A stretch of DNA of 64,000 bases from Streptomyces sp. MNU76 (GCF_020982545.1 NZ_JAJKLK010000001.1:496001-560000), one strand, 5' to 3'. Shown: positions 46,648 to 56,287, counted from the stretch's first letter. Notes: generated by a model from the letters alone, not told the origin. Numbers and translations: made by a program.

Positions 46648-47226
46648 GGACCCTCCCGCCGGGAACTCCGGGGGACGGTCCGAGCACTCGCTGCGCAAGC
46701 GGGGGACGAGGCAGCGGTGAACATCTGAGGCACCCTAGCGTTGTCTGTGCGATTTCGTAAAACCACCGACGTGAATCCTGTATTGAGGAGTACGTGTCAC
46801 TCACGGGTACCCGGGATTCGGTGAAGTGTGCCTCACGCGGAGCATCACCGTCCGTACACCCCAAGGCGCGTGGACTGCACCTGTCTGTCCGCATTCATCC
46901 CGACTAAATGGCGCATAGCGAGCGCAGGCGACTCCGGTGAAATGTCCGGTTAATTACCGTCCTGGGTGGGCCCCTTGGTGTGTCTGTGGCAACAATTCGA
47001 ATTCCCTGCGCTCGGGTTGTGTGTGCACGGAAACGATCACGTCGAATTCACCTCCGAGGTCCTCCCGTTGACCGGGGACCGGGGTGGCGCGGGTGCGGTG
47101 CCGTGGTCGACGTTGCCTCAGCCACTGCATATGACGGCCTGGTTGGTGGCACGATGGTTCTGGCGGGGTGCGCGTGGGGTCGGCGCCCCGGGCCGGGAGT
47201 GCGGACCGACCGAGGGTGTGATCTGT
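46648..47226. other. Intergenic region with no supported gene
   Basis: A 579-bp region between the acyltransferase and a small membrane protein gene. It is less GC-rich than its neighbours, with AT-rich patches near 46740-46800 and 46930-47010. It contains two promoters by position. No repeat or RNA was recognised. Confidence 0.5.
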
Positions 47227-47421
47227 GTGGCCATTTCGCTGTCAGTGGTCCTCTTGCTGGGGATCATCCTGGTGGTTCTGATGCGAGGGGGGACGATCAA
47301 GGCCGGCCCGGCCGTCGTCGCCATCCTCTTCGGGTTCTTCCTCGCCTCGACGGGCATGGCCGACGACATCCAACGCTTCCTGTACTCGATAGCGGACACC
47401 ATCAACTCGATCCAGTTCTAG
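47227..47421 (+). CDS. Small two-helix membrane protein
   Basis: A 64-residue protein from a GTG. Residues 1-21 (VAISLSVVLLLGIILVVLMR) and 30-47 (AVVAILFGFFLASTGMA) are membrane helices, followed by an amphipathic tail, DDIQRFLYSIADTINSIQF. The longer in-frame start upstream has no coding look. Function unknown. It ends overlapping by four bases the end of the convergent zinc-ribbon protein gene. Confidence 0.75.
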   Translation: MAISLSVVLLLGIILVVLMRGGTIKAGPAVVAILFGFFLASTGMADDIQRFLYSIADTINSIQF

Positions 47422-47912
47422 TGCCGGCCCGACCGTTCACCGCGAGACGGTGAACCCGGGCCCCCGACGCACATCATGCGGTGGGCCGGCACGACGGGTT
47501 CACCCGGCAGCGGATCGATCCCGCGCACTCGTACGGCCACGACGTCCGTGGGGACGGGGGAGAGGTCCGGAACCCTCGTCAGACGCCATCGGAAGGCCTC
47601 CGGCACGTCCTTGGCGGGCAGCTCCACCGTGGCGAGACTGACCCAACGGTCGTAGTTCGTCGGGTATACGCGGACCAAGGCGCCGCATTCAGGGCAGACC
47701 GGCGGTTCGATCCACGTCACGTCATCGGGGCCGGGGTCCGGTCTAGGTGCAGCCGTGGCTCCGTCGGTCGCGGCCATCTCGTTGGCGAAGGTGTTCCAGC
47801 ACCTCTCGCAGAGCCACGCCAGAAGCCGGAACCGCCCGCGCTCGCCCACACTGACACCGGTCTCCCCGCATTCATCGCATGCCGACCGGTCGCCATCCCG
47901 ACTCGCCCCCAT
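47418..47912 (-). CDS. Zinc-ribbon protein of the DUF6083 type
   Basis: A 164-residue protein starting MGASRDGDRSACDECGETGV. It has two Cys pairs near the N-terminus (CDEC, CERC), a third at about 73 (CPECGALVRVYPTNYDRWVS), and a C-terminal LPGEPVVPAHRMMCV. The family is common in Streptomyces and unstudied. No membrane part or enzymatic motif is seen. It is convergent with the small membrane protein gene. Confidence 0.78.
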   Translation of the reverse strand: MGASRDGDRSACDECGETGVSVGERGRFRLLAWLCERCWNTFANEMAATDGATAAPRPDPGPDDVTWIEPPVCPECGALVRVYPTNYDRWVSLATVELPAKDVPEAFRWRLTRVPDLSPVPTDVVAVRVRGIDPLPGEPVVPAHRMMCVGGPGSPSRGERSGRH

Positions 47913-48045
47913 AAAGCCGAGTGTGAGCGAATCCGGCCGAATCCCAATAGGTCGCGATTCGGCCTTTTCGCGCGATGTCGTCAGCCACCATGGGCCGCCT
48001 CGGGCGCCAAGTGTCGCCTCGGAAGGGCGAGGTGACCGCCCGAAG

Positions 48046-48798
48046 CTACTCGGGCGCGCTCACGGTCACGGGGCCCCTGAAACCCTTGAGGGTCACGACG
48101 TTGCGCGCCGCGTCGCCGGACACCTCGAGCCGCTGCTCGAACCGCACGACCCGGCCGGCCTCGTCGACCCACACCTCGCAGGCGAACTCCTTGGTGCCCG
48201 TGGCGCGCATCCTGTCGTACAGCCGACGGTCCACGGTCCGGAGCCGGTCCTGGGTGACCTCGCCGGAGAGTCGATACGTACGGACCCCGTCCACCTCTTC
48301 CGGGCCTTTGCGAGCCTTCGGCCCGAGGTCCAGGAGGAGTTGTGCGTAAGCGCCGTAGTCGGCCACCTCCGCACCCGAGGAGCCCCGTCCCGTACGGCGC
48401 CACTCGCCGGCCGCTCCGTCGCCCCCCACGGTGCGCGTGTAGGTCGCGTCCTCCAGCAGGATCGTTTCCGCCTCGAACGCCTGGTCCTTCGGGACGCTGT
48501 CGGAGGTCGTCACGGTCAACCTGCCCGTAGGGCTCGACGCGTTGAAGTTCATCCGCCCGGTCATGACCACCGTCGGCGTGGAGCCCGCATAGGTCTCCGT
48601 CCGCACCTCGGCCGAGTAGGGCGCCGGATCCGCGTTCTCGAGCGCCGCCTCGACGTCGAACGAGCCGTCGGCCCCCGGCGAGGCGGACATACCGCTCTTC
48701 GACGTCGGCGCGGGTGCCTCCCCGGCACTCCCGGAGCCACAGCCGACAAGCAGGGCGGCGGTCGCGACACCGACCGCCACGGCGACCGAGCGGTGCAT
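48046..48798 (-). CDS. LprG/LppX-like lipoprotein
   Basis: A 250-residue lipoprotein. The ATG at 48798 follows AGGAGG. The signal ends in a lipobox LLVGC with the acylated Cys20. The mature part (about residues 35-250) has the beta-rich half-barrel look of the LolA/LppX fold (PAPYSAEVRTETYAGSTPTV, EVWVDEAGRVVRFEQRLEVS). These proteins sit outside the membrane and carry lipids or lipoglycans. The tRNA-Gly gene lies about 100 bp upstream of it on the same strand. Confidence 0.88.
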   Translation of the reverse strand: MHRSVAVAVGVATAALLVGCGSGSAGEAPAPTSKSGMSASPGADGSFDVEAALENADPAPYSAEVRTETYAGSTPTVVMTGRMNFNASSPTGRLTVTTSDSVPKDQAFEAETILLEDATYTRTVGGDGAAGEWRRTGRGSSGAEVADYGAYAQLLLDLGPKARKGPEEVDGVRTYRLSGEVTQDRLRTVDRRLYDRMRATGTKEFACEVWVDEAGRVVRFEQRLEVSGDAARNVVTLKGFRGPVTVSAPE

Positions 48799-48894
48799 GG
48801 CAGGGAACCTCCTCAAGGCTCACTCCGACCGTGATGAAAAACGATCAGGGCCAGGTGGAGAGAAGATCCTCCGGCCTGACCCTGAGCGATATGG

Positions 48895-48965
48895 AGCGGG
48901 CGACGGGAATCGAACCCGCGTAGCTAGTTTGGAAGACTAGGGCTCTACCATTGAGCTACGCCCGC
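48895..48965 (-). tRNA. tRNA-Gly (anticodon TCC)
   Basis: On the minus strand the 71-nt sequence starts GCGGGCGTAGCTC and ends GCCCGCT. It has a full acceptor stem, the anticodon stem CTAGTC-TTCCAAA-CTAG with TCC, and the T-arm GGTTCGATTCC. No CCA is encoded. Confidence 0.95.
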
Positions 48966-49142
48966 ACGGCGCGCGCCGCAGGTCGGAGGACCGCGGCACT
49001 GAAGGCATCGTAGCGGGTCGGGCGGCTCCGCCGCACACCGCTTCCGGGCCGCGCCCCGCGCCCGCCGTCGCACGCGCCCGCGCACTCGGTAAATCCGGCA
49101 ACCGTATGGCCTGCGGGCATGTACCCTACGTGTCGCACCAGA

Positions 49143-49216
49143 CGGGGTGTGGCGCAGCTTGGTAGCGCGTCCGCTTTGGGAGCGGAAGGCCGTGGGTTCA
49201 AATCCCGCCACCCCGA
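49143..49216 (+). tRNA. tRNA-Pro (anticodon TGG)
   Basis: A 74-nt cloverleaf starting CGGGGTGTGGCGCAGCTTGG and ending CACCCCGA. The anticodon stem is CCGCTTTGGGAGCGG with TGG, and the T-arm is GGGTTCAAATCCC. It lies about 200 bp upstream of tig. Confidence 0.95.
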
Positions 49217-49418
49217 CCACCGCGCCGGTACGGCGCCGCCCGCCACCGGCAAGATCACCTTTTGGGGCGTGTACCGCCTGCGGTTACTATGCAAGCTGCG
49301 CGCCCGTGTGTCTGCACTCTCACGTCTCTCAAGGGCCGCTAATCCGCTGAAACCCCGCCGCACCGGCGTGGGACGTCAGCAGAACCCCCAAGAAGTCAGC
49401 CCCCAAGGAGACCGAACC

Positions 49419-50807
49419 GTGAAGAGCGCCGTGGAGACCCTGAACCCGACCCGGGTTCGGCTCAGCATCGAGGTGCCCTTCGAGGAGCTCAAGGACAGCC
49501 TCGACGCGGCGTACAAGAAGATCAACCAGCAGGTCACGGTGAAGGGCTTCCGCAAGGGCAAGATCCCGGCCCGCGTCATCGACCAGCGGTTCGGCCGCGG
49601 TGCGGTCCTGGAGGAGGCGGTCAACGACGCGCTTCCGAAGTTCTACACCGACGCGGTCAACGAGGCCGAGCTCAACGTCCTGGGCCAGCCCGAGGTCGAC
49701 ATCACGGAGCTGAAGGACGGCGAGACGCTGAACTTCACCGCCGAGGTCGACGTCCGCCCGACCATCGAGATCCCGGACTACTCCGGCATCGAGGTCGAGG
49801 TCGACGCCGTCGAGGTCACCGAGGAGGACGTCGAGAAGGCGGTGGAGCAGCTCCGCGAGCGCTTCGCCTCCACCTCCCCGGTCGAGCGCGCCGCCGAGGA
49901 CGGCGACGTCGTGACGCTCGACCTGGAGGCCAAGGTCGACGGCGAGGTCCTCGAGGACGGCGTCGCCGAGGGCGTCTCCTACACCATCGGCTCCGGCGAG
50001 CTGCTGGACGGCATCGACGACGCCGTGAAGGGCCTGGAGGCCGGTGGCGAGGCCACCTTCACCTCCGAGCTCAAGGGCGGCTCGGCGGCCGGCAAGGAGG
50101 CCGAGGTGACCGTCAAGGTCTCCCAGGTCGCCGCCCGTGAACTCCCGGCCCTGGACGACGAGTTCGCCCAGCTCGCCTCCGAGTTCGACACCCTCGAGGA
50201 GCTGCGCGCCGACAGCCGCAAGCGCCTGGAGAACATGAAGCAGTACGACCAGGCCACGCAGGCCCAGGAGCGCGTCCTGGAGAAGCTGCTGGAGCTCGTC
50301 GAGGTGCCCGTCCCCGAGAAGCTGCTCGAGGACGAGATCAACACCCGCAAGCACAACCTGGAGCACCACCAGCTCGGCCAGATGGGTCTCGACCTTGAGA
50401 AGTACCTCGAGATCCAGGGCAAGACGGTCGAGGAGTTCGACGCCGAGACCAAGGAAGCGGCCGTCAAGGGCATCAAGACCCAGTTCGTCCTCGACGAGCT
50501 GGTCGCCAAGGAGAAGCTGAACGTCAACCAGGAGGAGCTCACCGAGCACCTCATGCGCCGCGCGGCCTCCTCCGGCATGTCCCCGGACCAGTTCGCCCAG
50601 GCCGTCGTCCAGAACAACCAGGTCCAGCTCCTCGTCGGCGAGGTCGCCCGCGGCAAGGCCCTGGCCCTGGTCGTCGAGTCCTCCACGGTGAAGGACACCA
50701 ACGGCGAGATCGTCGACCTGGACGACGAGGACGAGGACGCTTCCGCTGAGAGCACCGAGGAAGCCCCGGCCGCCGCCGAGGCCGAGGAGAAGGCCCCCGA
50801 GGCCTGA
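49419..50807 (+). CDS. tig: Trigger factor
   Basis: A 462-residue ribosome-associated chaperone. The GTG at 49419 follows AAGGAG. The ribosome-binding tail [15 protein letters not shown] (about residues 38-52) carries the GFRxGKxP signature. The FKBP-type peptidyl-prolyl isomerase domain covers about 150-240 ([18 protein letters not shown]) and the C-terminal helical cradle about 250-420, followed by a Glu/Asp/Ala-rich tail. It is upstream of the clpP1-clpP2-clpX block, the standard bacterial order. Confidence 0.97.
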   Translation: MKSAVETLNPTRVRLSIEVPFEELKDSLDAAYKKINQQVTVKGFRKGKIPARVIDQRFGRGAVLEEAVNDALPKFYTDAVNEAELNVLGQPEVDITELKDGETLNFTAEVDVRPTIEIPDYSGIEVEVDAVEVTEEDVEKAVEQLRERFASTSPVERAAEDGDVVTLDLEAKVDGEVLEDGVAEGVSYTIGSGELLDGIDDAVKGLEAGGEATFTSELKGGSAAGKEAEVTVKVSQVAARELPALDDEFAQLASEFDTLEELRADSRKRLENMKQYDQATQAQERVLEKLLELVEVPVPEKLLEDEINTRKHNLEHHQLGQMGLDLEKYLEIQGKTVEEFDAETKEAAVKGIKTQFVLDELVAKEKLNVNQEELTEHLMRRAASSGMSPDQFAQAVVQNNQVQLLVGEVARGKALALVVESSTVKDTNGEIVDLDDEDEDASAESTEEAPAAAEAEEKAPEA

Positions 50808-50832
50808 TCACTCCGCGAACAGCAGGCTCGAA

Positions 50833-50870
50833 GACGGGCCCCCGGGTCACTCATGACCCGGGGGCCCGTC
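50833..50870 (+). terminator. Terminator of tig, 17-bp perfect stem
   Basis: GACGGGCCCCCGGGTCA / TGACCCGGGGGCCCGTC with a CTCA loop. Confidence 0.85.
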
Positions 50871-50880
50871 GGCCTACCCA

Positions 50881-50994
50881 GGGGCGCGGGGAACTGCGCG
50901 ACCGGCCCCGTACGAGCCGCACCCGCCGATACACCTGACGTGGCAGACGCGCCTGCGGCTCGTGGAGGGCCGGTCGCGCAGTTCCCCGCGCCCC
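50881..50994. repeat. Dispersed intergenic repeat, copy 6, long inverted pair
   Basis: Two copies face each other with 28-bp perfect arms (GGGGCGCGGGGAACTGCGCG and onward). Inside, ACGAGCCGCA / TGCGGCTCGT extends the pairing, so the whole 114 bp can form a long hairpin between tig and clpP1. Confidence 0.85.
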
Positions 50995-51048
50995 TTCGGC
51001 GGCCGGGGGCCACCAGTGCCCGCCCCACCAGCGGAGCGCACACGCATG

Positions 51049-51059
51049 CGCTGACAGCG
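51049..51059 (+). promoter_or_regulatory. Probable ClgR box of clpP1
   Basis: CGCT-GAC-AGCG followed by AAC matches the CGCYNANRGCG core that I recall for ClgR activator sites upstream of clp genes. It lies 147 bp before the clpP1 start, suitable for an upstream promoter. Confidence 0.65.
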
Positions 51060-51205
51060 AACAGTTCCCTCTGCGGGATTCACCGGCGGAGCCACCGCGT
51101 TAGGGTCCATGAATACGAGGGCGGAGCCGTCGGGAAAACGGCTCGGCCCCCGGAAGGGAAACGTGAAGACGGCCCGGCGCCGTCGTAAGACGAGCAGGTG
51201 GATAC

Positions 51206-51832
51206 GTGACGAATCTGATGCCCTCCGCCGCCGGCGAGCCTTCCATCGGCGGTGGCCTCGGCGACCATGTCTACAACCGGCTGCTCAACGAGCGGATCAT
51301 CTTCCTCGGCCAGCCGGTCGACGACGACATCGCGAACAAGATCACCGCACAGCTGCTGCTCCTTGCCGCCGACCCGGACAAGGACATTTACCTGTACATC
51401 AACAGCCCGGGCGGCTCGATCACGGCCGGCATGGCGATCTACGACACGATGCAGTACATCAAGAACGACGTGGTGACCATCGCCATGGGTCTGGCGGCCT
51501 CGATGGGGCAGTTCCTGCTCAGCGCGGGCACCCCGGGCAAGCGCTTCGCGCTGCCGAACGCCGAGATCCTGATCCACCAGCCCTCCGCGGGCCTGGCGGG
51601 CTCCGCCTCGGACATCAAGATCCACGCCGAGCGGCTGCTGCACACCAAGAAGCGCATGGCCGAGCTCACCTCCCAGCACACGGGCCAGTCGGTCGAGCAG
51701 ATCACCCGTGACTCGGACCGCGACCGCTGGTTCGACGCCTTCGAGGCCAAGACCTACGGGCTCATCGACGACGTCATCGCCACCGCCGCGGGCATGCCGG
51801 GCGGCGGCGGCACCGGGGCCGGGCAGGCGTGA
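51206..51832 (+). CDS. clpP1: ATP-dependent Clp protease proteolytic subunit 1
   Basis: A 208-residue serine protease subunit. The catalytic triad is Ser99 (LAASMGQ), His124 (ILIHQPSAG) and Asp173 (SDRDRWF). [14 protein letters not shown] is the oxyanion-hole strand. In actinobacteria ClpP1 and ClpP2 form a mixed 14-mer with ClpX or ClpC. It begins the clpP1-clpP2 operon, with 79 bp before clpP2. It is a full-length family member with a short Gly-rich tail. Confidence 0.97.
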   Translation: MTNLMPSAAGEPSIGGGLGDHVYNRLLNERIIFLGQPVDDDIANKITAQLLLLAADPDKDIYLYINSPGGSITAGMAIYDTMQYIKNDVVTIAMGLAASMGQFLLSAGTPGKRFALPNAEILIHQPSAGLAGSASDIKIHAERLLHTKKRMAELTSQHTGQSVEQITRDSDRDRWFDAFEAKTYGLIDDVIATAAGMPGGGGTGAGQA

Positions 51833-51911
51833 CGGCACCCGCCGGCACGCCTGCCCCCGCAACGCCCCCAGCCGAGCGCCTCAGCCCCTCTCAGGCTCCC
51901 AGGAGACACAA

Positions 51912-52592
51912 GTGAACGACTTCCCCGGCAGCGGCCTCCACGACAGCGCACGCTCCCAGTACTCGGGTCCGACGGCCGAGTCCCGTTACGTCATCCCGCG
52001 CTTCGTCGAGCGCACATCCCAGGGCATCCGCGAGTACGACCCGTACGCGAAGCTCTTCGAGGAGCGGGTGATCTTCCTCGGCGTGCAGATCGACGACGCC
52101 TCCGCCAACGACGTCATGGCGCAGCTGCTGTGCCTGGAGTCGATGGACCCCGACCGGGACATCTCGGTCTACATCAACAGCCCCGGCGGCTCCTTCACGG
52201 CGCTCACCGCGATCTACGACACGATGCAGTTCGTGAAGCCCGACATCCAGACGGTCTGCATGGGCCAGGCGGCCTCCGCCGCCGCGATCCTGCTGGCCGC
52301 CGGTACGCCGGGCAAGCGCATGGCGCTGCCGAACGCCCGCGTCCTGATCCACCAGCCGTACAGCGAGACGGGCCGCGGTCAGGTCTCCGACCTGGAGATC
52401 GCCGCCAACGAGATCCTCCGGATGCGTGCGCAGCTGGAGGAGATGCTGGCCAAGCACTCGACCACGCCGATCGAGAAGATCCGCGAGGACATCGAGCGCG
52501 ACAAGATCCTCACGGCCGAGGACGCGCTGTCGTACGGCCTGATCGACCAGATCATCTCCACGCGGAAGATGAACAACAACAGCGTCCGCTGA
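51912..52592 (+). CDS. clpP2: ATP-dependent Clp protease proteolytic subunit 2
   Basis: A 226-residue protein from the GTG at 51912 after AGGAG. The triad is Ser122 ([11 protein letters not shown]), His147 (VLIHQPYSE) and Asp197 (IERDKIL). The N-terminal extension of about 45 residues ([20 protein letters not shown]) is processed in the mature protease. It is co-transcribed with clpP1. Confidence 0.97.
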   Translation: MNDFPGSGLHDSARSQYSGPTAESRYVIPRFVERTSQGIREYDPYAKLFEERVIFLGVQIDDASANDVMAQLLCLESMDPDRDISVYINSPGGSFTALTAIYDTMQFVKPDIQTVCMGQAASAAAILLAAGTPGKRMALPNARVLIHQPYSETGRGQVSDLEIAANEILRMRAQLEEMLAKHSTTPIEKIREDIERDKILTAEDALSYGLIDQIISTRKMNNNSVR

Positions 52593-52620
52593 CCGCGAAA
52601 AGGCTGTAATGTCTGCCGCC

Positions 52621-52689
52621 CCTTGGCATGGTTGGCACCGTTTGACCCAGTGCACGACAAGGTGCACGACAAAGCGAACCGTGCCAAGG
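52621..52689. promoter_or_regulatory. Inverted and direct repeats upstream of clpX
   Basis: CCTTGGCATGGTT (52621) and AACCGTGCCAAGG (52677) form a 13-bp inverted repeat with one mismatch. Between them GTGCACGACAA occurs twice, 12 bp apart. Together they suggest a regulated clpX promoter or attenuator. Confidence 0.55.
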
Positions 52690-52796
52690 GGGGCCCGAAC
52701 GGGGGGCCCGGCAAGGTACCGTCGACATAAGGCAGCACCAGGAGCCGCTGGGTTTCCATAATCCAGGCGTCTCCCATGGCGAAGGGGAAGCACACC

Positions 52797-54083
52797 GTGG
52801 CACGCATCGGTGACGGCGGCGATCTGCTCAAGTGCTCGTTCTGCGGCAAGAGCCAGAAGCAGGTCAAGAAGCTCATCGCAGGGCCCGGTGTGTACATCTG
52901 CGACGAGTGCATCGACCTCTGCAACGAGATCATCGAGGAGGAGCTCGCCGAGACGAGCGAGGTCCGCTGGGAGGAACTCCCGAAGCCCCGCGAGATCTAC
53001 GAGTTCCTCGAGGGCTATGTGGTCGGCCAGGAGGCGGCCAAGAAGGCCCTCTCCGTCGCGGTGTACAACCACTACAAGCGGGTCCAGGCCGGTGAGAACG
53101 GCGGCGGTCAAAGCCGCGAGGACGCCATCGAGTTGGCGAAGTCCAACATCCTCCTGCTGGGCCCCACGGGCTCCGGCAAGACCCTCCTCGCCCAGACTCT
53201 CGCGCGCATGCTGAACGTCCCGTTCGCGATCGCGGACGCGACCGCGCTGACGGAGGCCGGCTACGTCGGCGAGGATGTCGAGAACATCCTGCTGAAGCTC
53301 ATCCAGGCCGCCGACTACGACGTCAAGAAGGCCGAGACCGGGATCATCTACATCGACGAGATCGACAAGGTGGCCCGAAAGAGCGAGAACCCGTCCATCA
53401 CCCGCGACGTATCGGGTGAGGGCGTCCAGCAGGCCCTGCTGAAGATCCTGGAAGGCACCACGGCGTCGGTCCCGCCCCAGGGCGGCCGCAAGCACCCGCA
53501 TCAGGAGTTCATCCAGATCGACACGACGAACGTCCTGTTCATCGTGGGCGGCGCCTTCTCGGGCCTGGAGAAGATCATCGAGTCCCGGGCCGGCGCGAAG
53601 GGCATCGGCTTCGGCGCGACGATCCGCTCGAAGCGGGAGCTGGAGTCCAAGGACCAGTTCGAGGCCGTCATGCCGGAGGACCTGGTCAAGTTCGGCATGA
53701 TCCCGGAGTTCATCGGCCGCCTGCCCGTCATCACCTCGGTCCACAACCTGGACCGCGAAGCCCTCCTCCAGATCCTGATCGAGCCCCGCAACGCCCTGGT
53801 GAAGCAGTACCAGCGCCTCTTCGAACTCGACGGCGTGGAGCTGGACTTCGAGCGCGAGGCCCTCGAAGCCATCGCCGACCAGGCCATCCTCCGCCAGACC
53901 GGAGCACGCGGCCTGCGCGCCATCATGGAGGAAGTCCTGATGTCGGTCATGTACGAGGTCCCGTCCCGCAAGGACGTGGCCCGGGTCGTCATCACAGCGG
54001 ACGTCGTCCACTCGAACGTGAACCCGACGCTCATTCCGCGCGACGCGCGGGGCCGGGGGCCGGGGGAGCAGAAGACGGCGTAA
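52797..54083 (+). CDS. clpX: ATP-dependent Clp protease ATP-binding subunit ClpX
   Basis: A 428-residue AAA+ unfoldase. The GTG at 52797 follows GAAGGGG and gives [20 protein letters not shown]; the ATG 21 bases earlier has no ribosome site. The zinc domain has Cys13, Cys16, Cys35 and Cys38. Walker A is GPTGSGKT at 122-129 and Walker B IIYIDEID at about 186. The IGF loop that docks on ClpP is in KGIGFGAT (about 270). The C-terminal sensor-2 helix is [11 protein letters not shown]. It has its own promoter region and a strong terminator. Confidence 0.97.
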   Translation: MARIGDGGDLLKCSFCGKSQKQVKKLIAGPGVYICDECIDLCNEIIEEELAETSEVRWEELPKPREIYEFLEGYVVGQEAAKKALSVAVYNHYKRVQAGENGGGQSREDAIELAKSNILLLGPTGSGKTLLAQTLARMLNVPFAIADATALTEAGYVGEDVENILLKLIQAADYDVKKAETGIIYIDEIDKVARKSENPSITRDVSGEGVQQALLKILEGTTASVPPQGGRKHPHQEFIQIDTTNVLFIVGGAFSGLEKIIESRAGAKGIGFGATIRSKRELESKDQFEAVMPEDLVKFGMIPEFIGRLPVITSVHNLDREALLQILIEPRNALVKQYQRLFELDGVELDFEREALEAIADQAILRQTGARGLRAIMEEVLMSVMYEVPSRKDVARVVITADVVHSNVNPTLIPRDARGRGPGEQKTA

Positions 54084-54106
54084 CTCCTCAGCGGTGCACA
54101 GACATC

Positions 54107-54140
54107 GAAGGGGCCCCGGTCAACCGACCGGGGCCCCTTC
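54107..54140 (+). terminator. Terminator of clpX, 15-bp perfect stem
   Basis: GAAGGGGCCCCGGTC / GACCGGGGCCCCTTC with an AACC loop. Confidence 0.85.
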
Positions 54141-54193
54141 CACTATCAGCCTATGGCATGGTCAGATGCTCAACCATTAGTTAATGCAGGTCC

Positions 54194-54689
54194 TTATAAC
54201 CCACTTCCGCGTGGCTGGACGAGCCGGCCGATCTCTGACCGGTGTAGCCGCCGAACCGGCCCCGCTCGTCTGCTGCCTCGTGGCAGAGGGGCGGGGCTTC
54301 GGAGTCCGACATGGTGCGGCCATGTAAGAAGCCCCCGCGCCCTTCGTCGTGGTGCTACTTGCCGCCCCTCAACCGCTGGGGCCCCCTCACGCCACACGTG
54401 GGCCAGCGCGACGGCTTCGTCCCGATGCCTGCGCAGGACGTTGCCCTTGATGGTGGAGAGCACGTCATCCCTTGCACCCGGCTCCGAGCGGTCAAGCCCG
54501 CGCCGGGTCACCCGCAGCACCGCCCACCGCAGGCACACCCAGCCCCAGCAGATACACCCACGACGGACCGGTCACGTACCAGCTGGGATCACGCCACCGG
54601 GCCAGCTCCATCACCACCCACATCAGCGGCGAGTACACCACCAGCCACACCGCGACCCACTCATCAGCCGCGCCACCCGCACCGTCCAT
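54194..54689 (-). CDS. Hypothetical membrane protein, frameshifted as sequenced
   Basis: From an ATG at 54689 a frame reads MDGAGGAADEWVAVWLVVYS, then PLMWVVMELARWRDPSWYVT and SWVYLLGLG, with two membrane helices. Near 54543 adding one G to a GGG moves to a frame continuing VCLRWAVLRVTRRGLDRSEP, then DDVLSTIKGNVLRRHRDEAV. The join is smooth, as with other shifts in the window. The end near 54194 is uncertain. I do not recognise the family. Function unknown. Confidence 0.45.
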
Positions 54690-54758
54690 CTCTTCACAAT
54701 GCCTCCCACATCGAATGGGCCGGGACACCCGCAGATGCCCCGGCCCCAAACCTTCTGC

Positions 54759-55535
54759 TTACATACCCGTTTTCACCTTCGCGCTTCCGTCACCACGTTC
54801 GTAGATGCGGACCCACGGGTACCGGTGGACCGCCCCCAGGTCGACGTGGATCGGAGAGTACTGGAAGTCGCCCCTGCGCCAGGTCCGCAAGCCCCCGTGA
54901 CTGTCCCCGTTCCACCTGTAATACTCCGGACCCTTCGACCCGCTCCGGTCCAGCCCCTCCCACGACCAGCCCAGCACCGCCGCCCAGTCGTAGACCTTGT
55001 GGTTGACGTTCGGTGTCCCGTAGGACGTGACCCGCTTGCCGTTGAAACAGAACCGCTGGTTGACCTGGAAGTACGCGAACTTCCTTTTGTCGGCGGCCCA
55101 CAGCCAGTGCGTCGTTCCCCGGCTCTTGCACCCTGTAGCCGCCAGAGCCGTCGTCGCCGACGTCGACTTCGCCGGTCCGGCGGAAGCGAAATTCTCGACC
55201 GTCGTGGTGGTCGTCATCGTCTCCGCCTCCGCGTCGACGGTCGTCTCCTCGGTTGTGGACCCCACCGGGTACCCGATCCAGTAACCCGACGACAGCAGCT
55301 CGTCCGTGTCGTGCTCACTGAGCTGATCGTTCTTCGCCGCCGCCAGGAAGATGCTCGATTCCTTGTGCTGAGCCGCCTCCTCACGTGTGAGGGGAGTCGG
55401 CTCGTGGGCGTCGAGGTTACGGCGATACGCCTGTTCCGGAGTCTCCGAGTCAGCCGGGGCGGCAGCTGCCGTCAGACTGGCCCCGACGGCCATGACCACG
55501 GCCGTGACCAGCGTCGAACGTAAACGTATATGCAT
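54759..55535 (-). CDS. Secreted protein of unknown function
   Basis: A 258-residue protein starting MHIRLRSTLVTAVVMAVGAS with a clear signal peptide (cleavage about residue 28). The acidic N-terminal mature part contains a TPEQAYRRNLDAHEPTPLTR segment and a Thr-rich stretch TVDAEAETMTTTTTVENF. The C-terminal 120 residues have two Cys (TGCKSRG, RFCFNG) and many Trp and Tyr (WAADKRKFAYFQVNQRF, YDWAAVLGWSWEGL), resembling small Streptomyces secreted proteins of unknown role. It is in the accessory patch between clpX and valS. Confidence 0.78.
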   Translation of the reverse strand: MHIRLRSTLVTAVVMAVGASLTAAAAPADSETPEQAYRRNLDAHEPTPLTREEAAQHKESSIFLAAAKNDQLSEHDTDELLSSGYWIGYPVGSTTEETTVDAEAETMTTTTTVENFASAGPAKSTSATTALAATGCKSRGTTHWLWAADKRKFAYFQVNQRFCFNGKRVTSYGTPNVNHKVYDWAAVLGWSWEGLDRSGSKGPEYYRWNGDSHGGLRTWRRGDFQYSPIHVDLGAVHRYPWVRIYERGDGSAKVKTGM

Positions 55536-55600
55536 CAAAAACCCTCCGAGAATCGAACAAGTGTCGCGCCACGGGAGAACCTAGGGGCCCGTGTGAACGT

Positions 55601-55771
55601 TCAGCCAGGGATCTGAGGGACATCTGGGGTTTTCCTGCAAAACCCCCGCCGGCGGGGGCTGTTCACATCACGGGGCCACGCGGTCGGCACGACGACCGGT
55701 CCCACGGCCTCGTGATGGTCGCTGCCGTTGCACGGTTCGTCGCAGTTGCAGGGGCACTTGTAGTCGTCCAC
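55601..55771 (-). CDS. Possible small Cys-rich peptide
   Basis: A 56-residue frame from a GTG: VDDYKCPCNCDEPCNGSDHH, then EAVGPVVVPTAWPRDVNSPR. Four Cys lie within ten residues (CPCNCDEPC), a possible metal site. It starts nine bases after the stop of the preceding small frame, so the two could be coupled. Not recognised; it may be non-coding. Confidence 0.35.
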   Translation of the reverse strand: MDDYKCPCNCDEPCNGSDHHEAVGPVVVPTAWPRDVNSPRRRGFCRKTPDVPQIPG

Positions 55772-55780
55772 GGGGCGGAC

Positions 55781-55950
55781 TCAGTAGTCCTCTTCCCCGA
55801 TGACGAAGCTCGGGATGGCCTCGCTCGCTCGCTGAGCTCCAGCAGCTCCAGGGCCTGGCGGTACGCCTTGCCTCGCTCGCACTTGCACAGGCGGTCGGGG
55901 TCCAGAGATACGCCGACCGCCTCACGGTGCTGGTCGTTCAGGTCTCCCAT
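55781..55950 (-). CDS. Possible small protein, frameshifted as sequenced
   Basis: From the ATG at 55950: MGDLNDQHREAVGVSLDPDR, then LCKCERGKAYRQALELLELS. With one G added near 55830 it ends EASEAIPSFVIGEEDY and a stop at 55781. The frame also extends upstream without a start (LADALEWLGWDVESV), so the gene may be a 5'-truncated relic. No family recognised. Confidence 0.4.
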
Positions 55951-56005
55951 CACGGACTCCACATCCCAGCCCAGCCACTCCAGGGCGTCGGCGAGTGTGG
56001 CTATG

Positions 56006-56098
56006 CCACGGCCGCTTCAAGATCGACGGTGGGTGGGTGGCGCGCGGCGTGTCGGTGGGTTGAGCAGGACAGAGCTCCGGATCTTGAAACGGCCGCGG
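56006..56098. repeat. Inverted repeat element of about 90 bp
   Basis: CCACGGCCGCTTCAAGATC and GATCTTGAAACGGCCGCGG (17 of 19 positions complementary) bracket 55 bp. It lies just upstream of the truncated small frame. It resembles a very small MITE-like unit or an old terminator. No target duplication is evident. Downstream (56099-56250) a short frame with two TTA codons is visible but not convincing. Confidence 0.45.
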
Positions 56099-56255
56099 GT
56101 CGCCGTGAGCCCGGCTATTCGCTTGCACCTAACAGCCTGATTGTCATGGTCATGCTCATCGCGTCAAGGGTTAAGCGGATGCCTCCGGCATAGGAATTGC
56201 CGCTGGTGTCGGATATATCGGGAGACTCGTAAGTGCATTTGTTCGGGGGCAACAG

Positions 56256-56287
56256 CGGAGCCTCGGTCGCGATCGACCGAGGCTCCG
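56256..56287 (-). terminator. Terminator of the Pro/Gln-rich protein gene
   Basis: CGGAGCCTCGGTCG / CGACCGAGGCTCCG with a CGAT loop, just past the stop at 56301. Confidence 0.85.

Noticed and set aside
48895-49216. tRNA genes as integration sites of a mobile element
   Set aside because: No duplicated tRNA 3' end and no integrase gene nearby.
54153-55523. 456-residue plus-strand frame after clpX
   Set aside because: It crosses the minus-strand secreted-protein gene and has no ribosome site or domain.
55810-55840. CTCG tetranucleotide repeat as a phase-variation switch
   Set aside because: Only three units, and the frame is equally repaired by one added G, as at the other shifts in the window.
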